From NCBI GenBank assembly GCA_028583685.1, contig JAMXIF010001194.1:5622049-5686048 (forward strand): a stretch of 64,000 bases of DNA, read 5' to 3'. Below are positions 42,406-52,719 of the stretch, in pieces; positions within the stretch are counted from its first letter, which is position 1, and each line of letters opens with the position of its first letter. The notes under the pieces were generated by a model. The model was not told where the DNA came from. It did not search any database and was given only the letters and a program-made list of their open reading frames with translations. Made by a program: the position numbers and the translations under genes. The DNA is from Petaurus breviceps papuanus (Eukaryota; Chordata; Mammalia; Diprotodontia; Petauridae).

Positions 42406-44061
42406 GAGCTGAGCCTTCTCTAAAGTCATTTGTTACAGGTTCACATGAAAGAATGGAATCAAAATATAGAGAGCTAGTTCTCTGAAACCAAGGCTCTGAC
42501 TTTTCCACATAAGTGTGCCAGTCCATCTGTTTATTGCTAAGGTATCATACAGGAGGGAGACAGCTAACTTCTAGAGTCTGTGCCAAACTGAAATGCCATT
42601 TGAATTTCTTAGGAGTATGAATTTTAGACCTAACTCTGAAGGTCTAAAAGTTGGGGAAAACTGATGTGTGCCAGAATGGTTTTGGTTTTCTCCTTGACAA
42701 CAGACTGTCCCCTATGACAAGAGTCACCCCAAACTGGCTTTGAATTTGGAATCACGTGGCACTGTCAGCTCTGCCTTGTAATTTAGGAAGCTTAGTATTT
42801 CATACCTCACAGAAAAGGTTTTTAACCTCTGGACAAAACAAAACAAAACAACAAAAAAACCAAACCTATGAAAGCACTTAAGGATATTGATTGTCTTATT
42901 TAATATAATCTTAATTAACAAAATACCTGTTTCTCTTTTTTTTTGTTTGTTATTGACCCATGTTGTCTTGTCCCTTCCACAGGAGTCTATATTCATTGCA
43001 CATGCTTGAGATTTTTACTACTTCGTGGTAAAGCAATCTCACTGATTAAATGAAGAGCAAGCACTTGAAAGCCAATAAGATGTAAAACTGCAGGTGAGAG
43101 AGAAATACTATGTGTAGCCTACTTATTTCAGTTAACATTCTCCTGTATATTACAAACTACATATTAGCACCAGACTTCATGCATGGGTTACTGATCAGGC
43201 AGCCAAGGAAATTCAATCTCTAACTTTTTGTTGGCTTGAGAAGCATAAGAAAAAAAAAGTAATGAACATTTACAAATGGCACACTTTGAAACCAAAAATA
43301 TCCAATAGGGACCCTCATATTGGCCAGCCGGTCTCACTCCAGAATGAGAAAATGAAAAATAAATTTTGGAGAGGCCCCAGTGAGAGCAGGGAAGAGAGCA
43401 TCCCTACGAAAGAAGAGTCAAGTTCCATCTTCTCCATTTTTCCCCAGTACGCTTTGGGTTCTTCCGGTTGTGGTGCTGGAAACTTTAACCATTTTCCTTT
43501 GGGCTGGGTGTTCTCAGCACTCCTTTCCTTCAAAAGGCACAGGAGCTCTGCCCTAGAAAAATGAATGGAAGTGCTGGGGTTTAATTTTGCATCAAAGTGC
43601 ATGCTGTCTCCAATTTCCCTTGTCCTCCTCCCTCCCGCTCTCTGTCCCGGCTAATGTCGCTTGCTTCAGTGGAGACTTCCAGTAGGGTGTTTTCAATATT
43701 CCTTTCATTCTTTTTTTTTTTTCAGCAGGCAACACAGTATGTGGTTGATACATGATTAAGGTCAAACAAAATGATCTTTGGGGGGGGAAAAAAGGAAGAC
43801 TGTCCCTTCTGATGTTTACAGAGAAAGGTGGCGAGCTCCTTAATCAAGAAAGTCAGCTTTATGCCAATACATTGTTCGTCATGTTGAATCCAGGCCTTGA
43901 GATGAATAGTAAAGGAAACAGAAGGTGGTAGGTAGGGGCAGTAGAAGGGTCCAAGAGGCCAGTTACGGAAGCATTCAATAAATGTTGTCTTGCTAATCAC
44001 TTCTTCTACGTCTGATTTTTGGCAGGAAATCCAGAAAATTCCTTCCTGATAATTTCATTAA

Positions 44062-44480
44062 CTACAAAATAAGAAAGAGAGAAAGAGAGAGTAGGGGGGA
44101 ATGAGAGGATACAGATACAATAGATCAGGTTACTTTCTATAATTTAAAACAGTACCTTGAAGTTTCTGCAATTTTTCCCCGTTAAAGTTACACATTTGAC
44201 ATCATTTCAACATAGACCTTCCTCCTGGTACAGGGACACTTCTTGTCTGATAATGTTAATAAGTGCCTGGATGACGTCATTAGCAGATTGATGTAAATGC
44301 TAACAATGATGCCAAATGTTCTCTGCAGAACCTAAATGAGTCTGACCACATGACACCTTTTAAATAAGCTACAGTTTCCTCTGGTTATATCTCTCCCTTT
44401 ATCTTTCACTGAACACATATTTTTACTTTCTCTACAAGACACCAAATTGTAATTCCCACATGAAAATACTTGAACAAGGT
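44062..44480. other. Presumed intron end, unique sequence
   Basis: This adjoins the candidate acceptor. It has a purine-rich (GA) stretch on the plus strand at 44,070-44,110, which is the minus-strand polypyrimidine tract. No repeat was recognised up to the SINE/L2 at 44.48 kb. Confidence 0.4.
44272..44279. promoter_or_regulatory. Palindromic CRE-type site TGACGTCA
   Basis: A perfect 8 bp CREB/ATF consensus in ggatgacgtcattagc. It lies about 210 bp upstream (minus sense) of the candidate acceptor, in sequence without recognised repeats. Function is inferred from the motif only. Confidence 0.3.
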
Positions 44481-44495
44481 AGGCAGTCAACATTT

Positions 44496-44747
44496 TGTTA
44501 TTAATTATTTTCAGTCATGTCTGATTCTTCATGATTCCATTTGGGGTTTACTTGACAAAGATACTGGAATGGTTTGCCATTTCCTTCTCCAGCTCATTTT
44601 ACAGATGAGGAACCAAGGCAAACAGGGTTAAATGACTTGTCCAGGGTCACCCAACTAGTAAGTCCCTGAGGTCACATTTGAATTCTGAAACAAGAGTCTT
44701 CCTGACTCCAGGCCCAATGCTCTATCCGCTGCACCACCTAGCTCCTC
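44496..44747 (-). mobile_element. MAR1-type tRNA SINE with target duplication
   Basis: Antisense full-length copy: ttttcagtcatgtctgattc, tggtttgccatttccttctc and gctgcaccacctagctcctc. A perfect cagtcaacattt lies at 44,484-44,495 and 44,748-44,759, and the site is the L2 end that follows. Confidence 0.9.
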
Positions 44748-44749
44748 CA

Positions 44750-44880
44750 GTCAACATTTATTAAGTGCCTATTATGTGATAGGCACTGTGTTAAGCACAG
44801 AGGATATTAAAAAAAAAAAAAAGGCAAACAACAGTCTCTGCCCTCAAGGGGCTCACAATCTAATGGGCAGCCTAGAGTAA
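44750..44880 (-). mobile_element. L2 3' end fragment
   Basis: Antisense: gtcaacatttattaagtgcc, gataggcactgtgttaagca and ccctcaaggggctcacaatc. A 14-base A run interrupts it at about 44,809-44,822. It was the target of the SINE next to it. Confidence 0.8.
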
Positions 44881-44967
44881 TTCCATTATGATTATGGCAG
44901 ATTATTATAGGATGATTCAGTGTGTTAAAGTTTTGATCCTTTCTTTTTTAAAAGCGAGGTATTTAAA

Positions 44968-45401
44968 TACCTCAATGATCCAAGACAATTCCAAAGGACT
45001 CATGACGAAAAATGCTATCCACCTCCAGAGAAAGAATTGAGAGTCTGAATGCAGATTGAAGCATGCGATTTTGTGTGTGTGCATGTGTGTTTGATCTGTG
45101 TCTTCTTTCACAACATGACTAACTATAGAAATACGTTTTGCATGATTGCACACATATAACCTATGCCAAACTGTTTTCCTTGGGGGTGGGGTGGGGAGAG
45201 AATTTGGAGAGAATTTTGAAAAACAAATATTAAACATTGTTTTTACATGTAATTGGTAAAAATAAAATATTATTGAAGAAAACAAATTGTTTTCCATCTC
45301 AAGGAGGGGGGGTGGAGAGAGTGAGAGAATTTGGAACTCAAAATTTTGAAAAACAAATGTTAAAAATTGTTCTCACATGCAATTTGAAAAAAAATAAAAG
45401 G
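44968..45401 (+). mobile_element. L1 3' end insertion with tandemly repeated tail
   Basis: Plus-strand L1 3' UTR: gatccaagacaattccaaag, cacctccagagaaagaattg and cacaacatgactaactatag. Then the terminal block occurs twice (about 45,185-45,290 and 45,300-45,400): gagaatttgg...attttgaaaaacaaat...aataaaa. Target duplication gaggtatttaaa lies at 44,956-44,967 and 45,402-45,413. Confidence 0.85.
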
Positions 45402-45413
45402 GAGGTATTTAAA

Positions 45414-45900
45414 CAGCTGGGACAAAATAGAACTCAGCCTGACACTAAAAGAAAGATCCTTTAACAATAAAGATACCATGGAATTCATAACTCAGGCATG
45501 CAATACATCTCTTAATAAAGAAGATTAGTGATTTTCTCTGGACAGGATGATATCACAAACCGAGGAGAGGTAATACTTTTGTGAGTTAAAAATTTCACTT
45601 TCCCTAAAAGTTTAACAGGTGAGTACTATGATCTTAGGATTTCATTTACACCAAATAAGGTACTGATGGATGTTAGGAGCCCTCTATAGAATAATGATAG
45701 TATCCCAGAGTGTAGAACACAAAGAGATCTCAAGGATCACCAAGCCCAATCCCACCATGTTGAAGGACTTCCTTATGATCACTTTCTACTGCTCCGCACA
45801 GAATGGGGGCATGGACTAGGAGACAGTTAAACCACTGAGAAAACCCAACACATAGAAACTAAATGGGAAAGTTTCTTTGAAGCACTACAATACTAATTCA
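45414..45900. other. No gene or repeat recognised
   Basis: Unique-looking sequence. A weak MIR-like trace lies at 45,715-45,790 (agagatctcaaggatcacca). Confidence 0.4.
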
Positions 45901-45904
45901 TTAC

Positions 45905-46145
45905 AAGGGCTGAATAAAAATGTGGTAGAAAAACCTTTGGCCTCCGAGTCAGACACCTGCATTCCTGTCCCAGCTCCTATCACTTACCAGCTTTAAGACC
46001 TCTCTGTGTCTCATCTTCTTCATCTGTAAAATGGGGGTGATAGTCCTCAAAGCACCTATGTCATAGAATTATCATGAGGGCAAGAGCTCCATAAATACAG
46101 CACTCCATAAATGTTAGCTATCATTATTATATTTGCTAGAAGGTG
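45905..46145 (+). mobile_element. MIR SINE
   Basis: Good plus-strand MIR: ctccgagtcagacacctgca, cttcatctgtaaaatggggg, atcatgagggcaagagctcc and taaatgttagctatcattat. Confidence 0.85.
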
Positions 46146-46339
46146 AATCAGACTATATTGGACCATGACATTTTTGTTTAGTCTTTGGTCCATCACAAAT
46201 TTCCTTGAAATGGATTTTATTATCCCTGTGTACATAGTAAATATATTTTAGAATTTATATATGCATATACATATTGGTATGGAAAATATATTCCAGAATA
46301 ACAGACTAATTAACATAGACTCAAAAACAAGAAAATATC

Positions 46340-46485
46340 CACTTCAGTTTTCATAGGGTCATGGATCTGAAGCTGAAAATGACCTCAGAGGCTATCAACT
46401 CTAACTCCTTCATTTTACAGATGAAGAAACTGAGTTTTGTGGCAATAGCTTTCCTAGGACTCAGATCTAAGTATAAAACTAGAAT
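46340..46485 (-). mobile_element. MIR-type SINE
   Basis: Antisense: gacctcagaggctatcaact, cattttacagatgaagaaac and cctaggactcagatctaagt. Confidence 0.65.
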
Positions 46486-46534
46486 ATGAAGTTGTTGCAA
46501 TTATTAAATTGGACCATAAAAAAATAAAAAAAAA

Positions 46535-46690
46535 TTAAGGGGTGCCTAGATGGCACAGTGAATAGAGTATTGTCCCTGGAGTCAGGAGGACCTGAGTTCA
46601 AATCTCACCTCAGACACTTAACATAAAAAATAGCTGTGTGACCTTGGACAAATCACTTAACCCCAATTGCCCTCCAAAAAGCAAAAAATA
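46535..46690 (+). mobile_element. WSINE1-type tRNA SINE
   Basis: Plus strand: ggggtgcctagatggcacag, tcaggaggacctgagttcaa, aacataaaaaatagctgtgt and caattgccctcc, with an A-rich tail to about 46,700. An L2 3' trace (ttgaggatagagatgatgcc) follows to 46,790. Confidence 0.85.
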
Positions 46691-46822
46691 AAAAAAATAA
46701 ATTGGATTGTAAGTTTCTTGAGGATAGAGATGATGCCTTATTTTCCTGTGTATCTCCCTTAGTACATAGCTGAAGACCCTGCACATCAAATTAGCCTCTC
46801 TAAGGATTGATGAGAAGAAACA

Positions 46823-47067
46823 CGTTGTTGTTCAGTTGTATCTGATTCTTTGTGACTCCATTTTGGGGTTTTCTTGGCAGAGATACCAAAGTGGTTCTCC
46901 ATTTCCTTCTCCAACTCATTTTCCAGATGAGGAACTGAGATAAAGAGGGTTAAGTGACTTGACCAGGGTCACACAGCTAGTCAGTCAAATTCAAATTTGA
47001 ATGCATAAAGATGAGTCTTCTTGATTCCAAACCCAGTACTCTATCCACTGGACCAGATAGCTGCCCC
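46823..47067 (-). mobile_element. MAR1-type tRNA SINE
   Basis: Antisense: ttgttgttcagttgtatctg, ccattttggggttttcttgg, gaactgagataaagagggtt, actctatccactggaccaga and tagctgcccc. Confidence 0.85.
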
Positions 47068-47197
47068 TTGGGGGAGAAACAAGAGACAAAATTTCCATGT
47101 TTTGTTTTATGTTGACCCCAGAAGATACTCTTACATTGGCATAACATTTGAAAAAAAAAATTCCTAGTGTTTTCACACCTATAATTTAAAATTTTCA

Positions 47198-47360
47198 GGG
47201 GTGGCTAGGTGGCACAGTGAATAGAGCACTAGCCCTGGAGTCAGGAGGACCTGGGTTCAAATCTGGACTCATACACTTAACACTTACTAGCCATGTGACC
47301 TTGGGCAAGTCACTTAACTCCAATTGCCCTACCTCCCCCTCTCCCCCAGGGAAAAAAAAA
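47198..47360 (+). mobile_element. WSINE1-type tRNA SINE with long flanking duplication
   Basis: Plus strand: ggggtggctaggtggcacag, ctagccctggagtcaggagg, cacttactagccatgtgacc and caattgccctacc, then an A tail. The flanking text tcctagtgttttcacacct at 47,162 recurs as tcctagtgttttcacatct at 47,361, directly after the tail. The left copy ends about 11 bases short of the SINE, so the duplication may be about 36-40 bp and partly diverged. Confidence 0.85.
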
Positions 47361-47384
47361 TCCTAGTGTTTTCACATCTATAAT

Positions 47385-47480
47385 CTCATTTGAGCCTCAG
47401 AACAACCTATAAGATAGGTAGTAGTGTCATTGGCCCCATATGACAGAAGAGATTAAGATTAAGATTTAAGAACTAGTGTG
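47385..47480 (-). mobile_element. Short MIR-type fragment
   Basis: Antisense: ctcatttgagcctcagaaca, acctataagataggtagtag and gacagaagagattaagat. Confidence 0.5.
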
Positions 47481-47499
47481 ATTTATCCATAGACTTATT

Positions 47500-48165
47500 C
47501 ATGGAGTACAGAATAGGGATGGAACAAGAAAGACTCAGTTCTTCATGAAATGTTTTGCAGAAGCGCCTGTCAGGTGTGTGATCAAAGACAAAGTCACTAC
47601 TGTGCTACACTTGGCCTCAGCTAGGACAGTAGAGGATGTCTGGTAAGGTCCCTGAAGTCGCTATCTAAAGTAGATAATCGCCAAAGAAGGAAACATGAAC
47701 CCACAGCTTCTTCTTTGTGTGCCTTGCCGTCTACTGACAAGCTGGCTAAAATCACTCCAGATCAGAAGGCTGAGGATTTATTATTTTTATTGTTTCTTAA
47801 AGGGAGATATAGTGAAAGCAAACTACCAGGAGTAGGTGAGATTTATCCTGTTCCATGTGAAGCCCTTTTAAGCCAGGATTGTGAAGGGCTTCCTGTTTTC
47901 TTAACCCAGGAAATGAGCAGAGTAGATCATTAATGGAAACTTTTCACAGCCTTAAATTTCTAAAAATAGCAGGGAGGATAAAAAAAAGAAGTGGGCATTA
48001 ATAATGTAGAAAAGGATCACTTCCATCTGAAAAACAAGTGGGCAGCAGTTGACAGACAAGATGAGGAGAGGAGTTTATGTCTTTGGAAAATCTTTCAAAA
48101 ACGCAGTGCCTTTCCCTTTATTTAAGCCCACCTTCCTCAAATGAGATGAAAACTGGACTGCTCTT
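47500..48165. other. No gene or repeat recognised
   Basis: Unique-looking sequence. A 72-codon frame at 47,715-47,933 shows no motif. Confidence 0.4.
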
Positions 48166-48183
48166 TGAAATATATATATTTTT

Positions 48184-48483
48184 GGGGAGGCCAGGTAGCA
48201 CAGCGAGTAAGAGCACCGGCTCCAGTGTTGAGAAGACCTTGAGATCGAATCCGGGGCTCAGACACTTAGCACCCACCCAGAAACACCTGGCCGTGTAACC
48301 TTGAGCAAGTTACTTAACCCCAGTTGCTTAGGGGTGGCCAGGTGACTCAGTGAGTAAGAGAACCGGCTCCAGTGTTGGGATGACCTGGATCAAATCCGGT
48401 TTCAGATACTCAGCACCACACCTAGAAATAACTGGCCGTGTAACCTTGAGCAAGTTACTTAACCCCGATTGCTTTAAAAAAAA
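48184..48483 (+). mobile_element. Dimeric tRNA-derived SINE, copy 2
   Basis: The left monomer (48,184-48,330) and right monomer (48,331-48,475) precede one A tail. The left has cttagcacccacccagaaac. The right has agatactcagcaccacacct, then agaaataactggc. These are the same monomer-specific differences as at 17,761. The monomers end ttgctta without an internal A run, so the junction is also shared. Flanks gaaatatatatatttt (48,167) and gaaatacatatttta (48,484) are an imperfect target duplication. Confidence 0.85.
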
Positions 48484-48539
48484 GAAATACATATTTTATA
48501 TACACTGACTGCCTTTAACAAAACAAGACCACAGAGACA

Positions 48540-48985
48540 GCCCAGTAGAATGGAAAGAACACGGAATTTGGAATCAGAAGATATAGGTTCAAATTTCAAT
48601 TCTGCCTCCTAGTTAGAGGATGGGGCAACTAAGTGGCACAGTGAATAGAGCACTGGACCTGGAGTCAGAAAGACCTGAGTTCAAATCCAGCCCCAGACAC
48701 TTACTAGCTGTGTGACCCTAGGCAAGTCACTTAACCTTGTTTGCCTCAGTTTCTTCATCTCTAAAATGAGCTGCAAAAGGAAATGGCAAACCAACTTCCA
48801 GTATCTTTGCCTGAAAAAATCCCAAATGGAGTCATGAAGAGTCAGACAGGATTGAATAACAACAAAAGTTATTATGATCTTGGGTTATGATCTCTTTCCC
48901 TTCTGAGTCTCAGTTTCCTAATTAGAAAAATTATGAGGTTGCAGTAGATAATTTCTAAGGCTCCCTATCACTCCAGATTCTATGA
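48540..48985 (+). mobile_element. MIR3 SINE split by a MAR1 SINE
   Basis: MIR3 5' part: cagcccagtagaatggaaag, aatcagaagatataggttca and attctgcctcctagtta. It resumes at about 48,870 with tgatctctttcccttctgag, tgcagtagataatttctaag and cagattctatgattac. Confidence 0.75.
48617..48868 (+). mobile_element. MAR1-type tRNA SINE nested in MIR3
   Basis: Full-length plus copy: ggggcaactaagtggcacag, ccagacacttactagctgtg, tgcctcagtttcttcatctc and cccaaatggagtcatgaaga, ending gattgaataacaacaaaag. Confidence 0.85.
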
Positions 48986-49009
48986 TTACAAGAGAAAGCA
49001 TTTGATTAA

Positions 49010-49115
49010 AATGTTAAGTTCCTTCAAGTTAGGGATTGTTTTACTGTGTTTTGCATCCCCAGCACCTAGAACAGTACCTGAGAAATAGTAGGCACTTAAA
49101 AATGCTTACTGATTG
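49010..49115 (+). mobile_element. L2 3' end
   Basis: caagttagggattgttttac, atccccagcacctagaacag and agtaggcacttaaaaatgct. Confidence 0.7.
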
Positions 49116-49855
49116 AAGGCAGTTTGAGTCCTTTGGGATTTTGTTGTTGTTTCTGTTGCTTGGCTGGTTGAGGGAAGAGTATGGGAAGCAACTTCTTAGT
49201 TTATTTTGATATGACACCCTGAATTCAAATATTTGCACCAACTCTGAGCTGCAATGCAGACATTTAATGTAAAACTAATGGCAAATTCTAATCCATGTGA
49301 CTTTACTCTTGGAGATTTCTTTTTCTCCAACCCTAGGTCTTTAGTCCCAACCCCTCTGGTTGCCAAGGTTGAAGTCTATGCTTCTTGAAATCATTAGGAG
49401 TGAAGAAGAACCAATCAATCAGCAAATTCATAAAATTTATCATTATAAACAAGTTTATAACTTAGAAAGCATTCACTGTCTGCCGGGCTCTAGGCTAGAG
49501 ACAAGGAATGTAAAACAGCTGTAGTGTTTGTATATACCAAACTATCAAGCAGACCTAAGGACTATATCACTTATTGCTGTCTGAGCAATAAATGACATTT
49601 GCAGCAAGGTGCCCACTGACTTCTGCCATGTTGTTGACTGTACAGAGGCAGCTCTAACAAGGTGACTGCAAGTGCAGTTCCTGGGTCGAAAACTGAAGCC
49701 CAGAGTATCATAACTTAAGAGGAGGCATTTCACCTACCAGTCCAGATGCTAACTTACATCAGCAGAGAATTACATGACTCGTGCTCCTGCATACTTGATG
49801 TGTACAACTACATGCAATTAGGACCTAATTTACAATGTAGTGATGTGTGTCTGTC
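49116..49855. other. No gene; faint L2 trace
   Basis: Mostly unique. Positions 49,410-49,515 may be an antisense L2 end (gtctgccgggctctaggcta). Confidence 0.4.
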
Positions 49856-49859
49856 CCAT

Positions 49860-49995
49860 GCCCTCTACTTAGCTGGGAGCTCCTTGAGGACAGTAATACT
49901 GGCTTAATTATCTTCATTGTTTTCCCTCAGTCTCTAGCATAGAATTTTATACCTAGAGCTTGCTCCACAACTATTTGTTGAATGAATGTGAGAGA
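49860..49995 (+). mobile_element. L2 3' end
   Basis: gctgggagctccttgaggac, ttttccctcagtctctagca and caactatttgttgaatgaat. Confidence 0.8.
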
Positions 49996-50199
49996 TTCAG
50001 TCCAACTACTTATGTGAATATGAACTTTTGGAAACCTCTGCTTGGCCTAAAATGCTTGGCCAGCAGTCTCTGCTAGGATCCAAATGACTACATCATAGCC
50101 AGGAGATAGCCCCTGATCCAGGAAACACCAAATGCACTTGGAGTGGAATGGGAATTTGCTACAGGCACTGCTTTTGCCCCTTAAACATGTCACAAGGGA

Positions 50200-50400
50200 A
50201 AAGCATCAGAATTTAGAGCTGAATGGACCCTTAGAAGTCTTTTAATCCAATCCCCTCATTTAACAAGTGAGGAAACAGAGGCCCAGAGAAGAAAAAAATG
50301 ACATGTTTAGGGTGACACATTTTGGAAGCAACAGATCTAAATCCAGATCCTCTGACCTCATATACAATGCGCTTTCCATTAGACCAAACTGTACTGGGCT
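50200..50400 (-). mobile_element. MIR-type SINE
   Basis: Antisense: ttttaatccaatcccctcat, aacaagtgaggaaacagagg, aaatccagatcctctgacct and gctttccattagaccaaact. The 143-codon plus frame starting at 50,267 begins in this SINE and is rejected. Confidence 0.7.
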
Positions 50401-50734
50401 TCTCCTTTTTTCCTTTGGCTCCTCTGGATTCTCTCAGCTAAGGATCAGCATTTTTACAATAGGTTGTGGTTTGTTTTGCTTTAATTTATTATACCGGTTT
50501 GTAAGAGAGGCTTTGGTTTTCTTTTTTTTCTCAATGGTGTGGGGAGGGGAAGAGGTGGATTTTCATTTAGTAAAAATAAAATTTAATTTGGAAAAGTTAA
50601 ATATTTCTGCAAGAAGATTGGGGGCTGCTTTGAGTGTTAACAGATCATTGTATCCATCATCCTTACGGCCCAAGACAAGTATCAGCAAATATCTATAACA
50701 TTTAATATTCCAGCATCCAATTTCTAAAGATCCT

Positions 50735-51015
50735 CCCCAAAGAAGATTCCAGTTCCTACCAGGGAATCCTCTGTTCAGCACCCCTGACACATGGTCATCT
50801 AGCCTTTGCTTATAGTAACAGAGCTAAGATTTGAATCCAGTTATTCTGACTTGAAACACAAGGTTTTTTGTCATACATAATTTTATTGAAATTAGCAGCT
50901 ACTTTGTGAGTGCTCACTTCATGCAAAGCTTTCCAAGCTTTGGAAAACTCATAACTTCTGAAGGCAGTCCATTCTACTTTGGGACAACTCCAATTATAAG
51001 GGATTTTATCTAATT
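50735..51015 (-). mobile_element. CR1/L3 3' end, interrupted
   Basis: Antisense CR1: acacatggtcatctagcctt (50,788) and, after a gap, cagtccattctactttggga plus ctccaattataagggatttt (50,965-51,010). The gap holds a MIR piece (gatttgaatccagttattct) and unassigned sequence. Confidence 0.55.
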
Positions 51016-51264
51016 TTCTACATAGTCTTACCTACAATAGACAAAGCAGGTAAAATTCAAGGATTACTAACACCACATGAGGGTATAAGACCTGAAAGTA
51101 GAAACTGGTGATTACTAAACAGTGTTCTTGCTCCTTGCCATCTTGGTCCTTTTCTATGGCACTATTTTGAACGACTTGGGCCTCTAAGGTTGGTTTGCCA
51201 CCTGGTAAAGGGTGGAGCCTCAATAAGGTATTGTTTTGAATATAGAGAAGTAACCTTGGGGCTG

Positions 51265-51455
51265 CAGAAAGAAGACGGGACCCAAGAATCAGAAAAAAAC
51301 TGATGTGACCCTGATATTCTGGAGCTGTGTTACTGTGGACAAGTCACTTAGCCTCCCTCAACTTCCATTTCCTCATCTGGAAAATAATAACAACTAGCAT
51401 TTATACAGGATTTTAAGGTTTGCAAAGCACTTTACATGTGTTATCTCATTGGAAA
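51265..51455. mobile_element. MIR (+) joined to CORE-SINE tail (-)
   Basis: 51,265-51,390: gtgttactgtggacaagtca and ccatttcctcatctggaaaa. 51,391-51,455: caactagcatttatacagga and aaagcactttacatgtgtta, in opposite orientation. Confidence 0.65.
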
Positions 51456-51729
51456 CAGAATTAGGGTTAGTACCATAGTGGTGACACTTTCTATGAGGGT
51501 CTTTTGGGCTTGATTTTTATGGGAGTGATTTTTTTCTGGGGGTCAGAAAGACAGAGAAGAAAGTATATAGCTCTGGAAGAGAACCGGGCTTTATTCCTCT
51601 AATTTGTGCACACTTTAAAAAAAATTTCTCCCCCAGTTTTGGAAATAGGCATATGACTACAATGTCAGAAGGATGATCACAATAACAAATATAGCCAAAC
51701 TGCTTAAAGTTGTTTTTAAAACTCTTTAT

Positions 51730-51950
51730 GCTATAATTCTAATAATTACCATTTCTATAGTGCTTTAAGGGTTTTATTGTACTTTCCTCACAACTATTCC
51801 TCTGTATTATTAGCTCCACTTTACAGATGAAGAAACTAAAGTGACTTTCCCAGGGTCCCAGAGCTAATAAGTGTCAGAGCCAGGATTTGAACTTGGGTCT
51901 GTCCAAGACTCTCACTACTTCTTCCTGATAAACTGAACTGTCTTCTCTTT
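51730..51950 (-). mobile_element. MIR-type CORE-SINE
   Basis: Antisense: aattaccatttctatagtgc, ccactttacagatgaagaaa, ccagagctaataagtgtcag and gatttgaacttgggtctgtc. Confidence 0.75.
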
Positions 51951-52154
51951 AGAGTTTATATTCCCTACGCGGTTCAAAGCAGGACATGTTTTGTGACTGC
52001 CTAGGAAAAATACGCATTTAAATATACTTTTTGTTGTAGCAATTTCCTATCTAGCCCCAGTGTAATGGAAGTCTGGGGGTGATCTGGTGAAGCCACTGGG
52101 GTTTGCTCAAAGTAGGTACTGAAAAAATAACTGCTTGTTCAGAACCAGGACAAT

Positions 52155-52480
52155 ATTGTACATGGCAATATTGTAAGGATGATCAATTGTAAAACACTGC
52201 ACTTAGTCTGATCAAGACAGTGACCCCAGACAATTCCAAAGGAGCAATGATGAAAAATGCTATTCACCTCCAGAGAGGGAACAGATGAACTCTGAGTATA
52301 AATTGAAGTATACTTTTTAACTTTATTTTTTTTTTGGTAACATGGCTAACATAGAAATATGTTTTGCATAACTTTGTGTGTATAATTGATAACATATTGC
52401 TTGACTTCTCAATGGGTGGGGAGGGGGAGAGAATTAGGAACTTATAATTTTAAAAAATTAATTCCATAAATCAATCAGTC
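52155..52480 (+). mobile_element. L1 3' UTR insertion
   Basis: Plus strand: cagacaattccaaaggagca, cacctccagagagggaacag, aacatggctaacatagaaat and gggagagaattaggaactta, with an A-rich end. It is homologous to 44,968-45,300 but diverged, so it is an independent copy. Confidence 0.8.
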
Positions 52481-52539
52481 AACCAATACAAGTTTTTTTT
52501 TTTTTAAGAAATAACTACTCATGGAACTGAGGCTAAATG

Positions 52540-52715
52540 TGACTAAGACTTTGGACTTAAGTTAGAGGAGCCAGATTCAAATTTTAACTCTGTCACTTGT
52601 ATAACTTTAGGTAAGTCATTCTCCCTCTCCAGCCCTCAATCTTTCTCTCTCTAAAATGAAGGGGTGAGACTAAATGACCTCAAAGTCCTAAATTCTATGA
52701 CCTTATGATCAGTCT
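52540..52715 (+). mobile_element. MIR3-type SINE
   Basis: Plus strand: gattcaaattttaactctgt, gtgagactaaatgacctcaa and agtcctaaattctatgacct. Confidence 0.7.
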
Positions 52716-52719
52716 CTTT

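Larger units (their letters stand above)
38710..44061 (-). other. Candidate terminal exon with long 3' UTR, gene unidentified
   Basis: On the minus strand a strong acceptor (polypyrimidine ctctctttctctctttctta, then ttttgtag) ends at 44,062. About 5.3 kb of sequence with very few repeats leads to an AATAAA near 38,739-38,734. Directly after the acceptor two frames close within about 23 codons: NEIIRKEFSGFPAKNQT-stop, and one ending LPKIRRRRSD-stop. The third frame has immediate stops. It is open from about 44,045 to 43,722 only if a later AG is used (…SKTTFIECFRNWPLGPFYC). I do not recognise any of these peptides. The coding part could be a few codons or absent. Low repeat density over 5 kb in so repeat-dense a window is the main reason to suspect a conserved 3' UTR. 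Confidence 0.5.

Noticed and set aside
43722-44045. About 100-codon minus frame in the candidate terminal exon
   Set aside because: It starts from a non-ATG codon, needs a weaker downstream AG as acceptor and gives no recognisable protein. It is kept only as a possibility in the exon entry.
50267-50698. 143-codon open frame on the plus strand
   Set aside because: It begins inside an antisense MIR and continues through low-complexity and CR1-adjacent sequence with no recognisable motif.
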